NCBI GenBank assembly: GCA_911728455.2
Contig: OU452222.1
Location: 4,502,108 to 4,566,107 of the forward strand
Source: Marthasterias glacialis
Lineage: Eukaryota > Echinodermata > Asteroidea > Forcipulatida > Asteriidae
Direction: 5' to 3'
DNA: 64,000 nucleotides
Part shown: positions 10,241-20,814 of the stretch, piece after piece
How positions within the stretch are numbered: the first letter of the stretch is position 1
Layout: every line of letters begins with the position of its first letter
Program-made: the position numbers and the translations under genes
The notes under the pieces: model-generated
Database searches by the model: none
Seen by the model: the letters and a program-made list of their open reading frames with translations, nothing else
What the model was told of the DNA's origin: nothing

Positions 10241-10764
10241 TTAGGACAGCCCATTTCCCCACCTCCCTCACCGTTTTCTGAATGTTGCGCTTTGGATGTA
10301 ACGGGCGTGGAACTGTGTAAACGTAATAAAAAGTGATTGTCTCGTACGCTCTGTTGCCCAGTCTTCGTTTAATTTTATCTACCGGTATTTATTAAGACCT
10401 TAGTACCAGGAAATGTAAATTTAGTGTAAACTTTCAAAGTTTCTATGTCAATGATAAATGGATCGTATTTCTTTACTCTCTTTGTTCTCGGCGTGTGTGG
10501 ATTTTGTTGAACAACGCTGGGGCCAATTGTATCAAATCAAAGGTGTCATGGCGATGTTTGCATGAAAATTGTGCAGGCAGCGTTGCTATATGATTCCTTT
10601 GATTGAATTGTTTAACATATATATATTTTTTGTTGAGTGACTTTATGACCACGCTTCAGTTTTCATGAAACACATCTTACAAACAACCTATAAAACCTTC
10701 CCGATGGCGTTTTAGATTGGCACGTTTTAGTGAAAACAACAACGTAGAGCTTTTGTTGCGTGTG
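10241..10764. other. Intergenic, no gene recognised
   Basis: AT-rich sequence without a supported gene, lying between the SINE and the compound microsatellite. Confidence 0.4.
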
Positions 10765-11105
10765 TGTTTTGTTTGTTTTGTTTGTTTTGTTTGTTTTGTG
10801 TTTTTTTTTGTTTTTTTAGGTGTGTTTTTTGTGTGTTTGTTTGTTTGTTTGTTTGTTTGTTGGGTTGTTTGTTTGTTTGTTTGTTTGTTTGTTTGTTTGT
10901 TTGTTTGTTTGTTTGTTTGTTTGTTTGTTTGTTTGTTTGTTTGTTTGTTTGTTTGTTTGTTTGTTTGTTTGTTTGTTTGTTTGTTTGTTGGTTGGTTGGT
11001 TGGTTGGTTGGTTGGTTGGTTGGTTGGTAGGTCGGTCGGTCGGTCGGTCGGTCATTGGCTGATTTTATTTTATTTTACTTATTTATTTATTTTTTTTATT
11101 TATTT
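10765..11105. repeat. Graded compound microsatellite (TTTG)n(TTGG)n(TCGG)n(TTTA)n
   Basis: A block of TTTG/GTTTT units begins near 10765 and runs to about 10985 (about 35 TTTG in the main block). It then changes to TTGG (about 10 units, 10986-11028), TCGG (about 6 units, 11029-11053), and an impure TTTA stretch. All long ORFs here (CLFV, NKQT repeats) are artefacts. Confidence 0.95.
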
Positions 11106-11469
11106 TTTTTTGTACATGACCTTACCCTGTCAACAAACTTTCGCCACAATAATAACGGGCAGAAAGTAACAACAGAGGGCGCCATTAGAATTCGTTGTGT
11201 GGATTTTCACGATTAGCACATTGTTTGTCTGTACTGTAGATGTGAAGACGGATTAGTTGTCTCAGAGAACACTGATAAAATAAATAGTGAAATGGGTAGC
11301 TCGAGGAACGAATACGATGACAAAAATGCTGTATCCGACTGTCACTTGATCTTCCTTGATTTATGTCAAATTATATCCTTACCTATCCAGAAAGGTTGAC
11401 AGAATGTATACAGGGAGAAACCAAGGGCGTCGATTGGTGGGGGTGGGGACATGTCCCCCATCCCCGCCG

Positions 11470-11500
11470 CCCCCCCCCCCACACACACACACACACACCC
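11470..11500. repeat. Poly(C) and (CA)n microsatellite
   Basis: About 12 C then about 9 CA units. A GGGGGTGGGGACATGTCCCCC hairpin-like stretch precedes it. Confidence 0.85.
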
Positions 11501-11639
11501 TTACATATGTCATTACAGGGTCCTCCTATTGTTGTTCTATTGTTCTTACTCTGACCCTAGCCCGAACCATTTTTATTTTGATATTATGTTATTGTTTTAT
11601 CCCTTGACATTAATAAAAGAAATTATATAAGTAAAACAA

Positions 11640-11985
11640 AAACTGACCCTGGTCTAACCCTAACCCTAAAACCCTAACCCTATCCCTAACCATTTTTATC
11701 ATGTTACTTCTTTATCCCTTGAATTAAATAAATTAAGTGAAATTATTTAAAAAAAAACTAATCCTAACCCTAAAACCCTAACCCTAATAACCCTAACCCT
11801 AAAACCCTAAAACCCTAAAACCCTAACCCTAACCCTAAAAATGAAGGCCAATAGTGTCATTGAAGTGCGCTTCCTATTCCTAAAAAATACTAACCCTAAC
11901 CCTAAATCCCTAACCCTAAATCCCTAAACCTAACCCTAAAACCCTAACCCTAAGCCTAAAGCCCAAACCCTAACCCCCAAAATGA
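11640..11985. repeat. Interstitial telomere-type repeats (CCCTAA)n, degenerate
   Basis: Many CCCTAA units with spacing variants (CCCTAAAA, CCCTAAAT) occur in three blocks. The blocks are separated by related spacers such as AATGAAGGCCAATAGTG and GTGCGCTTCCTATTC. The C-rich strand is the plus strand. Units are imperfect, so this is an old or subtelomere-like array rather than a chromosome end. Confidence 0.85.
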
Positions 11986-13411
11986 TGCGCCCAATCGGTC
12001 ATGAAAGCGCGCTTCCTATTCGTCTAACCCAGAGATCCCTACTAACCAATCAGGTCACGAAAAGAGGAGCGCGCAACCTAGCCGTCTTGACCATTGGTTG
12101 CACGACGCAAAATAGTAGCCAATGAGAAGTCGCAAAACGAGGAGCGCGCTGCACATTATTATAATTTACTCTGGGCCGTGGAGGAGGGCCACCAGTAAGA
12201 AATACCGAATTATGAGCTGTGGGAAGGGGGTCACTGGCAGAACGAAAAGAAGGGTAAGACTAGAGAGCGGGCGCCGGGGGAGGGCGGTCGTATATATTTT
12301 TTAAAACTCTAGTGTTGATATATTACCGCGGCAGCTGCTGTCACATTTGAAACGAAGATTGTTTACACATGATGATTTGGGGGTCCTTGCTCTGCGACCA
12401 TGAAAACGTTTTCAACCCTTTTTAGAATTGTTCAAACTTCCTGTTCCCAGCTGGATACATTCTTCAACCCTTCTAGATATGTAAGGATCAAAGTTTACTT
12501 AAATTCCATGGATATAAAGTGACAGCCGGATACGGCATTTTAGCCAGGGGGAAAAATATTTCTCTAGTTTTTGAATAACAGTTACAAGGAACTAATGCTC
12601 CACTGATATAAATAATCCCCTCAAAGTTAATGGTTCGATCTGAGCACCTTTAAAATCAAATAAAAAGAAGATTAAGGCTGTCCAAAATTCCGACTACAGA
12701 GGGCGCTCTAGCCACCCTCTAGTCATCACAAGTTTGTCAACTTTGCCAGTGTCTCAGAGTATTGAAATGTGAGAATTGTTTATTGGCATTTATTAAGCGC
12801 AAGGAGAATGGGTAAACATAAAATCAATATTTTATTTTTATAGCAACTAAGTAATGACTCGTGTGTGCTGGCCTGACGGAGGAGGAATGCTAGAGTGGTT
12901 GATCGGTGTGGAGGAGGGTATAGCTAACGACTGCGTAAAAACAGTCACTGATTACTGCAAATGTGCAATTATTTTCAGTGCACATTCATTGGAACCAGCT
13001 GTAGCTTGCACTTGGGTCATTCCACGAAGTTGGGAGACGGGCCATAATTTTCTGAGTGCTGATTATGAAACAAATTTTCATTGTTACAGAAAGTTTGTCT
13101 CTAAAACAAATGTAATTTGGCAATAAAGATATAAAATAAGCTTTTAAATGACACCACTCTTGAAGAAATTCGGAAACAATTTTCATACCCAAATTCCGTA
13201 AATGTTACGGTGTACGGCATAAAAAAAGAGGGAATATTGTGAAAACAAAATGTGTACTTCAAAAATTTATCATTTTTAAAAGAAATTAGTAGACTTGACT
13301 TGAGGTTTTACAAAAATTATAGTGATAAGATGCAACCTTTGTAAAAAAAAAAAAAAGAGTTGAATGTCAGGTGCTATAATATTTTGCCAAAAAATGACAT
13401 TTCAAAATTGG
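11986..13411. other. Intergenic; contains a dispersed repeat at about 12395-12560
   Basis: 12395-12560 (CATGAAAACGTTTTCAACCC ... GTGACAGCCGGATACGGCAT) is related to 27545-27700, so it is a dispersed repeat. 12060-12140 holds two GAGGAGCGCGC words. The 90-codon ORF at 12854-13126 has no recognisable family. No gene is supported. Confidence 0.45.
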
Positions 13412-13457
13412 GTTGTGGATGTAACATAATGGTGTCCCACTGTGTTACATCCACAAC
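13412..13457. repeat. Short perfect hairpin GTTGTGGATGTAACA
   Basis: GTTGTGGATGTAACA and its exact complement TGTTACATCCACAAC flank a loop of about 16 bp (13412-13457). Probably a minimal MITE remnant. Confidence 0.65.
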
Positions 13458-13574
13458 TGGCTTGTGTACACTCCTTGATTTGCAGCAATTTAGGTCAGAT
13501 CATGGTCAGATTGACCCAAATATTTCATGATTGGGCTGGTATTTGTAAAATAATCAGATCAGAGATGTATATAC

Positions 13575-13713
13575 AATGTTTTGGCCAAATATGATGAAAA
13601 TGTGTCTTGCTCAAGGACAAACATGTCAAGACCAGGACTGGAACCCACACTCTGCTGATCAGAAACACCAGGGCTTGAGTCCGGTGCTCTTGACCACTTG
13701 GCCACGACACTCC
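13575..13713 (-). mobile_element. Leu-tRNA-like SINE fragment, minus strand
   Basis: Reading the minus strand from 13713: GTCGTGGCCAAGTGGTCAAG, then a variable arm, then GTGGGTTCCAGTCCTGG (B box), then GTCCTTGAGCAAGACAC. It is the same family as 16662-17071, here truncated at its 3' end. Confidence 0.8.
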
Positions 13714-13845
13714 TTAAAAATCAAAAGGCAATCCTTTTACAAATGAAACTGACCAAATATAATAATTCATTTTAACCTTTCGTCAATGAAATCTGTTAAG
13801 TCATCAATTTCAGAAGAAAAATGTCTTCCCCCCCCCTCTTCTCAG

Positions 13846-14045
13846 GATTCCGATCCTTCACCCCTCACAAAGAGAAGGTGGTCAATTTCAACGTGGAAGT
13901 CATCATCAAGAAGAAGACGCTGCTGATCTACCTGAACGTCAAGGTGGAAGGGTATTCCGTGAACGCAAACATCCTCTGCAAAGATTCCAGCAGCAAAAAC
14001 GTGGAGCTGTCTTCTTGTGGAGTCAACGAGATCAACTTTAAAGAG
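13846..14045 (+). pseudogene. HYDIN-like exon remnant 1
   Basis: Acceptor TTCTCAG|GATTCC, donor AAAGAG|GTAAAA, 200 nt and open throughout. Encodes FRSFTPHKEKVVNFNVEVII then LIYLNVKVEGYSV, the beta-sandwich pattern of HYDIN repeats. This exon taken alone is intact. Confidence 0.75.
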
Positions 14046-14803
14046 GTAAAATGTAGGCTTTGGTCTTGAAATATCGCTTCTAAAATAATCCACATATTTA
14101 ACAGGGAAGCGTTTCGGTAGCCCTTGTCAGAATTTTTTTTCTGGCTTTGGTCTTTAGTCGAAAGTTTTCCTCTAGTTTTGTAGTAATGCTGCAATTACTT
14201 AATAGCTTGCTATCTGCAGCCAAGTTTTTTTTTTTCAGTAAAGCTATGGTAGCAAGCTCTTCAGGGTAACGAAAATTTAATCTATAATTGCTTCTGTGTT
14301 ATCTTTCACTCAAGTACAATTCATTAAATGCTCACCAAGTTATTGTACTACAATGGTTGAGTTGCTGGGCCACGTGCTTTTCAGATGGTGTCAGAGATTT
14401 TTGGAGTTGTAATGGTTTCAGAGATGCCTATTTATTTATGTTATTTATTTAAAACCCTGAGATGCGGCATGGTGCTGAAGCGTTAATGCAGTTTGTAAAC
14501 AATTGTTGTTTACTCCGCCATGCTGTGCTGAATTGTTTGCCTTAAATTTTACCAAGACGAGCCAACGAGACCTGGGCCTGTTTTCATGGCTCTGCTTACA
14601 GAAGAATTCTGGGCTTACCGTCCATAGGCGCTTTACAGGACACCGTAAGTGCAGAATTGTGTGGTTAGCAGTGCCATGAACTAGTTAGTTTGCCATTTCA
14701 CTTGTCCACCAGTTCTTCGCCATATCTTAAAGATTTCTTTCAACATTGTCAATTATATGAGATTTGAACGGACTTCTGAGCCATTATATCTCTTGTATTG
14801 TAG

Positions 14804-14928
14804 TTTTAAGTGGAACAGCGATAAGTTTAGTCCAGACTTTGCAATCAGTCCAACGGAAGGTGACATCTCCCCTGGTATGACTGTACCGCTTCTGCCCAAA
14901 GCAGCTCGGTCAGGATATCCGATATGAT
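14804..14928 (+). pseudogene. HYDIN-like exon remnant 2
   Basis: Acceptor TTGTAG|TTTTAAG, donor GATATGAT|GTAAGT. Encodes FKWNSDKFSPDFAISPTEGD and then ISPGMTVP. The remaining QDIRYD tail is only readable in a different frame, so at least one frameshift lies between about 14880 and 14915. Confidence 0.72.
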
Positions 14929-15024
14929 GTAAGTCTTCCAGATTTTAAGTTGACCAGTTGCCGCTAGGCATCTTCCATTTATTCCCATCCAACCTGACTG
15001 GATTACCTTCTTGTAAGTGCCGCG

Positions 15025-15480
15025 GTCATTTTTCTTTGAAAGTACCGCTGGCACAAAGAAACCTTGGCTCGACAAAGACAAGAGAACAAAGATTCTGTTT
15101 ATAGCACTGGGATTTTTGTTTTTTCTATCAAAGAAATGTCAAATACATGCACCGTGAATTGAAAAACCTTGGCCAGGAGCTACGGCCGAGGATTGTTCCT
15201 CAATCCGGAACCAAGGCTGGATCCCTGGTTCACTCTGATTTACCTTCATTGAGCCGAAATACAATGAATGAACAATGGTGGAAGCCTCTCGATCTCTCGT
15301 AATCCTCTTCTTGGAACAAAATGACAAATGTCTGTTATCGGGTATTACACAATAGCCCCTACATATTGGGTGAAAATTGGCAAAATATTCAAGACCATGG
15401 GTCCTGTTTGTGTGGGTGAAATGAAGTGTTAAAACGGGTTGTGTGTGCTCTGTGCACGCTCGTGTATACACATCATCCTG
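15025..15480 (+). mobile_element. Dispersed repeat family E, copy 1
   Basis: The stretch TTTCTTTGAAAGTACCGCTG ... GCCGAAATACAATGAATGAA ... CACGTAATCC-type is shared with 38545-39005 (reverse) and 61157-61915. It carries no protein I recognise and lies in an intron of the HYDIN-like pseudogene. Confidence 0.65.
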
Positions 15481-15733
15481 CGTCAACTAGCTGCAGGGTT
15501 CTCATAAAGAGAAAATGCAGGATTGGTAACTGTCATGGATAAAATTGATCAGTTTCTATCTGAAAACTCATCAATTTTAGAGTTCATTCCAGCGCCAAAA
15601 CTTCAGAGAAATACTTCCATCCGAAATACAGTCGGAAATTTGATGGCCCTCCACAAAACCTGTCCACAAAACCTAGACGCCTGTGCTGACACTCTGCAAA
15701 GTGTAAATAATTGAACTTGGGGTTTTTTCACAG

Positions 15734-16040
15734 AAATTACGCTGCAACATTGAGGGAGGGCAGGGCGCCCTCTACGCCTCGTCCTGACAGGGGTTTGCGT
15801 CAGCAGCCAGTCTCGGAAGGAGGTCCTCCACTTAAATGCGCACGTCCGGGTGAAGGACACGTGCAGCCTGACGTTGCACAACCACACCAACCTACGCTAG
15901 GAGCTTCGGCCGGTGATCGAGGGCTAGTTTTGGGCTGGAGTGGACACCATAGGGCTGGAGCCGCAGCAGAGCAAGCCGTACGAGATGACCTGCAGACATC
16001 TTATCATGACAGCTGAGAGCAAGAAACATACGGTACAAGA
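15734..16040 (+). pseudogene. HYDIN-like exon remnant 3, with stops and a frameshift
   Basis: Acceptor TTTCACAG|AAATTA. The first 51 nt read KLRCNIEGGQGALYASS and hit TGA (15785). The next frame, from 15793, reads VCVSSQSRKEVLHLNAHVRV and is stopped by TAG at 15898 and 15925. After that come LEPQQSKPYEMTCRHLIMTA. The order and spacing match one ancestral exon. Confidence 0.75.
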
Positions 16041-16199
16041 ATTCTCTCATTTATCAGATGTTGAAATTATTCTGTCGTCTTGTCAGTGCAAAAAAATACC
16101 TACAAAATAATCATTACAGGCCATGTGTGTATAACAGTGCACTACTTTATCTTGATTGAGGGAAATTCTTTTGGATTACTTTTCTTTTTCCATCTTTTG

Positions 16200-16345
16200 C
16201 ATCTTCTGTCTGCCCTCTGCTCCTTGCTTTTCAATCTGTAGCAACTTTTCCACCTGTTTCTGTTACCCCAGTGTACTTGTTTGTGTTGTTTCGTCATTTA
16301 GTCTTTGAGGAAACACTCTGCTCGGGTCAAAACGTTAGGCTGCTA
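16200..16345 (+). repeat. Dispersed repeat with hammerhead-like end, copy 1
   Basis: The block ending GTCTTTGAGGAAACACTCTG then CTCGGGTCAAAACGTTAGGC is shared with 20815-20960. The pattern (CTTTGAGGA ... short stem ... AAACGT) resembles a degraded hammerhead core seen in some Penelope-like elements. That reading is tentative. Confidence 0.45.
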
Positions 16346-16521
16346 ACGCTATTCTGAATTTACCGTATACCCCAAGGCCTAATTTAATGGAGCACAAAAA
16401 GCAGCTAAGCACAACAAAATGATGCTTACCAGAATAAGGTTACCAGCAAAAATACAAAGTCACATTTAACATCTGACCGGTGTCCTCCTCAGTTTTGATA
16501 AGCATGTTTTTTTACCTTCAG

Positions 16522-16644
16522 CTCACAGCGACTTCAACAGGGCCTGAGAGGGCAGTGTACTTCATGGCCCCGCTGGGCGGTGGGCAGCAGCAGTCGGCAC
16601 ACTTTGTCAACTGTGCCGAGCTCAAGACCGAGTACACGTGCAAG
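16522..16644 (+). pseudogene. HYDIN-like exon remnant 4
   Basis: Acceptor ACCTTCAG|CTCACA, donor TGCAAG|GTAATT, 123 nt (41 codons), open. Encodes TATSTGPERAVYFMAPLGGG and FVNCAELKTEYTCK. Confidence 0.78.
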
Positions 16645-16661
16645 GTAATTAATTAACCTAG

Positions 16662-17071
16662 GAGCTTTGTGGCCGAGCGGTCCAGTTCACCGGACTCAAG
16701 TTCTGGTGTTGTCGGCAAGCGGAATGTGGGTTCGAATCCAGGTCGCAGCATGTGCGTCCTGCAAGCAACGCACTGATAACCATAATTGCTTCTTCCTTCG
16801 GATGGAGCATGAAGCCCTATCCCGTGTGTTGTGTAACGCACACAAAAGAACCCGAAGCACTCATGGTGAAAGAGTAAAGGCTTGCCCCAATGATTCTGGT
16901 ATGGTTTGGCAGCAAATTGCGCCACCGCACTTCCCTAGTGGGCACTTTGTTGCTTCACATAATCATTCCTTCTTTACAAATCCATCACCTGCTTGTTTCT
17001 CTTTGATGCAGGGCAGTGGGTACCTCACTGGTAGATACGCGTGCTATATAAGACTCCGACATTATTATTAA
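16662..17071 (+). mobile_element. Leu-tRNA-like SINE, near full length
   Basis: tRNA head GGAGCTTTGTGGCCGAGCGG, B box GGGTTCGAATCC near 16730. The conserved SINE body follows (CTTCCTTCGGATGGAGCATG, GTGTTGTGTAACGCACACAA, AAAAGAACCCGAAGCAC), then an ATTATTATT tail. It sits in the pseudogene's last intron. The 134-aa ORF through it is not a gene. Confidence 0.88.
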
Positions 17072-17142
17072 TTATACTGCACCATTATTCAAATCCCGAA
17101 TCTATGAACTCTGCATAGTGGAAATGCAGACTCGTGGTGTTG

Positions 17143-17324
17143 CAATAGACCTTTATCATGGTGCAGCCATCTTGTTTTTCTCCCGTTCAAGTCAATGTAA
17201 CCAAACCGAGGCTGGAAGGGAAAATAGTCAGGTTCCTTTTTGAACAACGAACATCAGCATCCATTACTGTTATTGGATGCAGGGCACATGACCAAGATGG
17301 TGGCAGCATGATAAAGGTCTATTG
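17143..17324. mobile_element. MITE, TIR CAATAGACCTTTATCATG
   Basis: Left end CAATAGACCTTTATCATG and right end ATGATAAAGGTCTATTG are inverted. Inner arms share GCCATCTTG/CAAGATGG. It is 182 bp, within the pseudogene intron. Confidence 0.85.
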
Positions 17325-17515
17325 TCTCTGTCACACTAACTTATGCACCGTGGTTCCACATACAGCATGTATATCTTAGCTGTGTGTTAGCTTTGAGAGT
17401 GAAGTCACAGTAGTCATTGGTCAATGCATTTGGAGGCTGAGCTTTGTTCTTTTGTTTGTTTTTCTTCTTCTTTATCTTAACATTTGTTTGTTTGTTTTTC
17501 TCGTCATAATAACAG

Positions 17516-17986
17516 GTTGACAACAGTGATTTCCACTGTATTGAAATTACATTTGAGCCATCTCGTCTTGGTGACTGAAAATCGAGGCAACCTAGTCATC
17601 AACTCCAGCATGGTGGGGGGCAGAGTACACCTTCTTCTCTCTTTGGCACCTGCATCCCACCCAAGCCTCAGGGTCCGTACAACATCAAGGCCAATTCCAC
17701 AACCTCCATCCCCGTTCAGTAACGTCTTCCCCCCCACACCACAGGGTTCACCTTTCAGGTGGATAACCCCACATTCTCATGCAAGTCCAGAGAGAGTATC
17801 CGGGGGGAAGAAGCAGGATAACATCATCTTTGGGTATGAGGGTAACCCTGACCCCAGCAAGGCACCCAAAATGGGTAAATTGGTGAACACTTATCCAAGA
17901 TCAGCTGGAGGGAACGCTAACGTAGCCTGGACTTTCTACCTGAAGAGTAACCCCTTGAACGCCAACCACCTCAACGGCCAAATTTA
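17516..17986 (+). pseudogene. HYDIN-like terminal exon remnant 5
   Basis: Acceptor AACAG|GTTGAC. Alternating frames give VDNSDFHCIEITFEPSRLGD, FGTCIPPKPQGPYNIKANST, FTFQVDNPTFSCKSRESIR and IIFGYEGNPDPSKAPKMGKL, then PRSAGGNANVAWTFYLK. At least three frame changes are needed. The open tail ends at TAA (17985-17987). Confidence 0.78.
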
Positions 17987-18271
17987 AGAAGTTATAAATA
18001 TGAAGGCGGCCCAAAAACTATCTCTGCTAGGGGTATGTTCCTCAATATAGAGAAAAAGGATTTAATCCTTTAGATACCTTTGCAGCTGCCAAGTTTTTGT
18101 TACTTCCATTCAAAGGCATTTCCTATAATGGAAACTGATCATTCTGGTGATAACATCTTTGTAAAACATACATAAAAGACAAGTCCAAAAGTTATATGAC
18201 TATTTTGCACAAACTGTCAAAGAAACATTAGCTCGATGCATTTTTTTCAACCACTTCTTGCAATAAACCGA

Positions 18272-18724
18272 TCCATTAAGCCCCGCCTACCTTAGCAACT
18301 GCCTAGCAACATCACATGGTGTGACTTTCTTGCCACGATCGCAGCACTGGTTCGGTTGCGGCCACACACCCATAGCGGATACACACACGTATGATGTACA
18401 TGTACATGGCTTTCGTGAACAGTATGGATTTAGTTTCGTGGCCTTTTGAGCAGTGCCTTGAGTCCAAAGAACAATGCAGACAGGAACACTGTTAAACCAC
18501 TTTTACACAACTGTACAGGGACCACTGCTGTGGGATTTGCACCACCAGAAATACAAAAAAAAATAAAACAAAACAAAAGTTAGTACTGTTGTGTGTGCTG
18601 TTGTGTGTCAGAACAATGGCGGCGGTTTGTTTACTTTTCTAATGGGATTTTAACGTGTTGGACTTTTGTTGGACTTTCAGTGGCGTTGTCAAGGCTGTGA
18701 TTGGTCAATGCGGGGCTTAATGGA
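18272..18724. mobile_element. MITE-like element, TIR TCCATTAAGCCCCGC
   Basis: TCCATTAAGCCCCGC at 18272 and GCGGGGCTTAATGGA ending 18724 are exact complements. Inner parts have only weak symmetry. About 453 bp, no ORF of note. Confidence 0.75.
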
Positions 18725-18812
18725 ACTGTCTATTATGTCACACTTATGAACAAGACAGCATATTGTTATACACTCTCAACCAATCACAAGACAGAACCGT
18801 GTTATAATGAAG

Positions 18813-18842
18813 TGTTAAAATAATAATAATAATAATAATAGT
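18813..18842. repeat. (AAT)n microsatellite
   Basis: About 8 AAT units next to the following inverted-repeat element. Confidence 0.85.
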
Positions 18843-18914
18843 AAATGTATTTTTAAAACCTTTGTACAGGAGAAATTCAAAACACTTGTACAAGAAGAGG
18901 AAAATGACTAGGGT

Positions 18915-19177
18915 GTCGTGACCAAAGAGTATAGAGAGCCGAAGGTGCAAGATGGGGAACTGGGCTCTATTGTTGGAATGTGAAATACACATGGGCGCCA
19001 TTTCGGCAAGTGAATGTTTTGTTTCCCACTGACAGCAATGGTCATTGTCTACACTAGTCTGTGCGTATCTATTGTATCAATAGAGTCACTTGCCGAAATG
19101 GCGTCCAGTGAGATTTCACATTTCAGCCAGAGTTCCCCCATCTTGCGCCTACGGCGCTCTATAATCTTTGGTCGTGA
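18915..19177. mobile_element. MITE, TIR GACCAAAGA...TATAGAG
   Basis: The left arm, GTGACCAAAGAGTATAGAGA through GCAAGATGGGGAACT and CGCCATTTCGGCAAGTGA, is mirrored at the right end (TCACTTGCCGAAATGGCG ... CTTTGGTCGTGAC). About 263 bp with arms of roughly 100 bp. Confidence 0.85.
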
Positions 19178-19739
19178 CTAAGAAGTGTTTAAGACTCTTC
19201 CTGAAAATAGTGAGAGATGCGGCATCCCTGATGTTGATAGGAGTAGTGTTCCAAAGTTTGGGACCAGCTATTGAAAAACATCTACTTTAATGTAATATTG
19301 CTCCATGAATACCAGTTTTGATGTAGTGTAAAAATTATATAATTTCTCTTGTAAAAATAGTGGAGTTTGGAAAACAATGCTATGGAAACAATGATATGAT
19401 TTCACAATCGACGAGGTATTTATGTTCGTATTTTATTAGTTAGAACTTTATGATAAATGTAGTAACTTTCGGTGGTGAATCATTTTCTTTTTTCTTGGTA
19501 CTATAAGAATGTTCAGATTTAAGTTATGAAATTGGTCACCTTAATTTTTATTAAGTAAAGAATAAAATACAAAGACTCAGTAGTGCCTATATCTCATGTC
19601 TGAATAAATGGCTCTGGCTATGGGTCTGGCTATGGCTATGGCAAGATTGCAGAACTGTGTCACTGCTGCCGACAGCCACATCTGTAGCCAAAGTCACCTC
19701 ATTGCAGCACAGCCTTTAATATCCGTCCAATGAAGCACA
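19178..19739. other. Intergenic, no gene recognised
   Basis: Nothing supported. Contains a short run of CTGGCTATGG at 19612-19642. Confidence 0.4.
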
Positions 19740-20490
19740 TCAACATATTGTTGTGTGCCCGGTAAAACAACGTAAGGCCTGACGCCTTTTTATTGGGCTC
19801 ATGAAGTATTTCGTCCCAGTATTAAAATGACGTAAGCAAAAACAAAATGGCCCCTGACATGAAAAGTATTGCACTATTATTACACTTGTTGCTAGAATTA
19901 ACCCCAAAGACATGTTTTCCTATTCCCATGCTGAATTTAACCTTCCTATAACAACTTTTGAATGGCAAAAAAATTTGATCAAACCTTTTTCTGCTCAGTC
20001 TCCTCAAGACACAAAATTTTACATCATTTGCTTACGCCCTTTTACCGGGAAGTTGCAGTCGCGTCCTTTTTACCGGGCACACGACAAATATTGTTAACTT
20101 TATAACTAATGGAAAAAAAATTGTAATTTTTTATAATAAGAACAATTCATTGTGTACCCAAAAGAATGTCTCTACAATATTCTTCCAGGCACCAAAGTGC
20201 TTTTTTCCAGTAATAGAAGGCTGTAAGCAGTAAAACGTCTCCTGACAAAAAAAATTGTGGCATTACTGTTGCATTTTTGTTGCTGGAATTACCCCCCCCC
20301 CCCATAGACATGTTTTTCCATTCCCATGCAGAATTTAACCTTCCTATCATGGTTTATGAATGGCAGGAAACCGATCAAACTTTCACGCCAAGTTTTCTTG
20401 AAATGCAGTTTTGCACAACGCCCTTTCTCCGGTAACTTTTCATTACGCCCTTCTTCTGGGCCCGTGATGAATTATTCATGAGTGTAGAGC
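19740..20490. repeat. Two tandem-ordered copies of a repeat (19740-20090, 20215-20490)
   Basis: Both copies share ACATGTTTT(C/T)C(T/C)ATTCCCATGC, AATTTAACCTTCCTAT, a GATCAAAC word and an ACGCCCTTTTACCGG-type end. The spacer, 20097-20230 (TTATAACTAATGGAAA ... CCAGTAATAGAAGG), recurs at 21908-22034. Non-coding. Confidence 0.7.
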
Positions 20491-20814
20491 AGATTCTGGT
20501 TTATAAATATATCCCTCCAAGTATTTTGCATACCACTTGTTTTCTTGTAAATAAATAATTGACTTTATTGCGTACTACTTTTTTGCTCTGTATTTTTTTA
20601 AGTACAAACTTGTAAACTATACGTGATCTGAATAATAAAATAGGTGCTTTGGTTTTATCACATGAAACATTACCCAGTTGTGTATTTATTTTAAAGGGAC
20701 AGGAATTCTGATTTCAAAAAAAAATTTGATTTTGTCTTTTGTGTTTCCAAAGTCTAGTGGTTAAACCAGGCTCAATCTAGCCCCCCCCCCCTTTGTCTCC
20801 CTTTCCATTGTTCA
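20491..20814. other. Intergenic, no gene recognised
   Basis: AT-rich, with a poly(C) run near 20781. No gene seen. Confidence 0.4.

Larger units (their letters stand above)
13846..17986 (+). pseudogene. HYDIN-like ciliary protein, C-terminal pseudogene fragment
   Basis: Five to six exon remnants in order resemble the C-terminal part of HYDIN, a giant axonemal central-apparatus protein built of ASH/MSP-type beta domains. The remnants are 13846-14045, 14804-14928, 15734-16040, 16522-16644 and 17516-17986. Recognisable stretches include LNVKVEGYSVNA, KFSPDFAISPTEG, GPERAVYFMAPLGG and NPTFSCKSRESIRG. GT-AG sites survive around several exons, but there are in-frame stops (15785, 15898, 15925) and frameshifts in exons 2, 3 and 5. 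Retained introns mean a DNA-level duplication, not a retrocopy. A SINE and a MITE lie in the last intron. Assignment to HYDIN rather than the related CFAP47 is from memory of family sequence and is moderately sure. Confidence 0.75.

Noticed and set aside
10717..11169. Long Cys/Leu/Phe/Val-rich and Asn/Lys/Gln/Thr-rich ORFs on both strands
   Set aside because: Direct translation of a tetranucleotide repeat whose period keeps all frames open; no sign of a gene.
16667..17071. 134-aa ORF overlapping the SINE
   Set aside because: It is the translation of a tRNA-derived SINE with ATT tail, not a protein gene.
13846..17986. A functional HYDIN or CFAP47 gene
   Set aside because: Stops at 15785, 15898 and 15925 and frameshifts in at least three exons break the frame; only the 3' end of such a giant gene is present.
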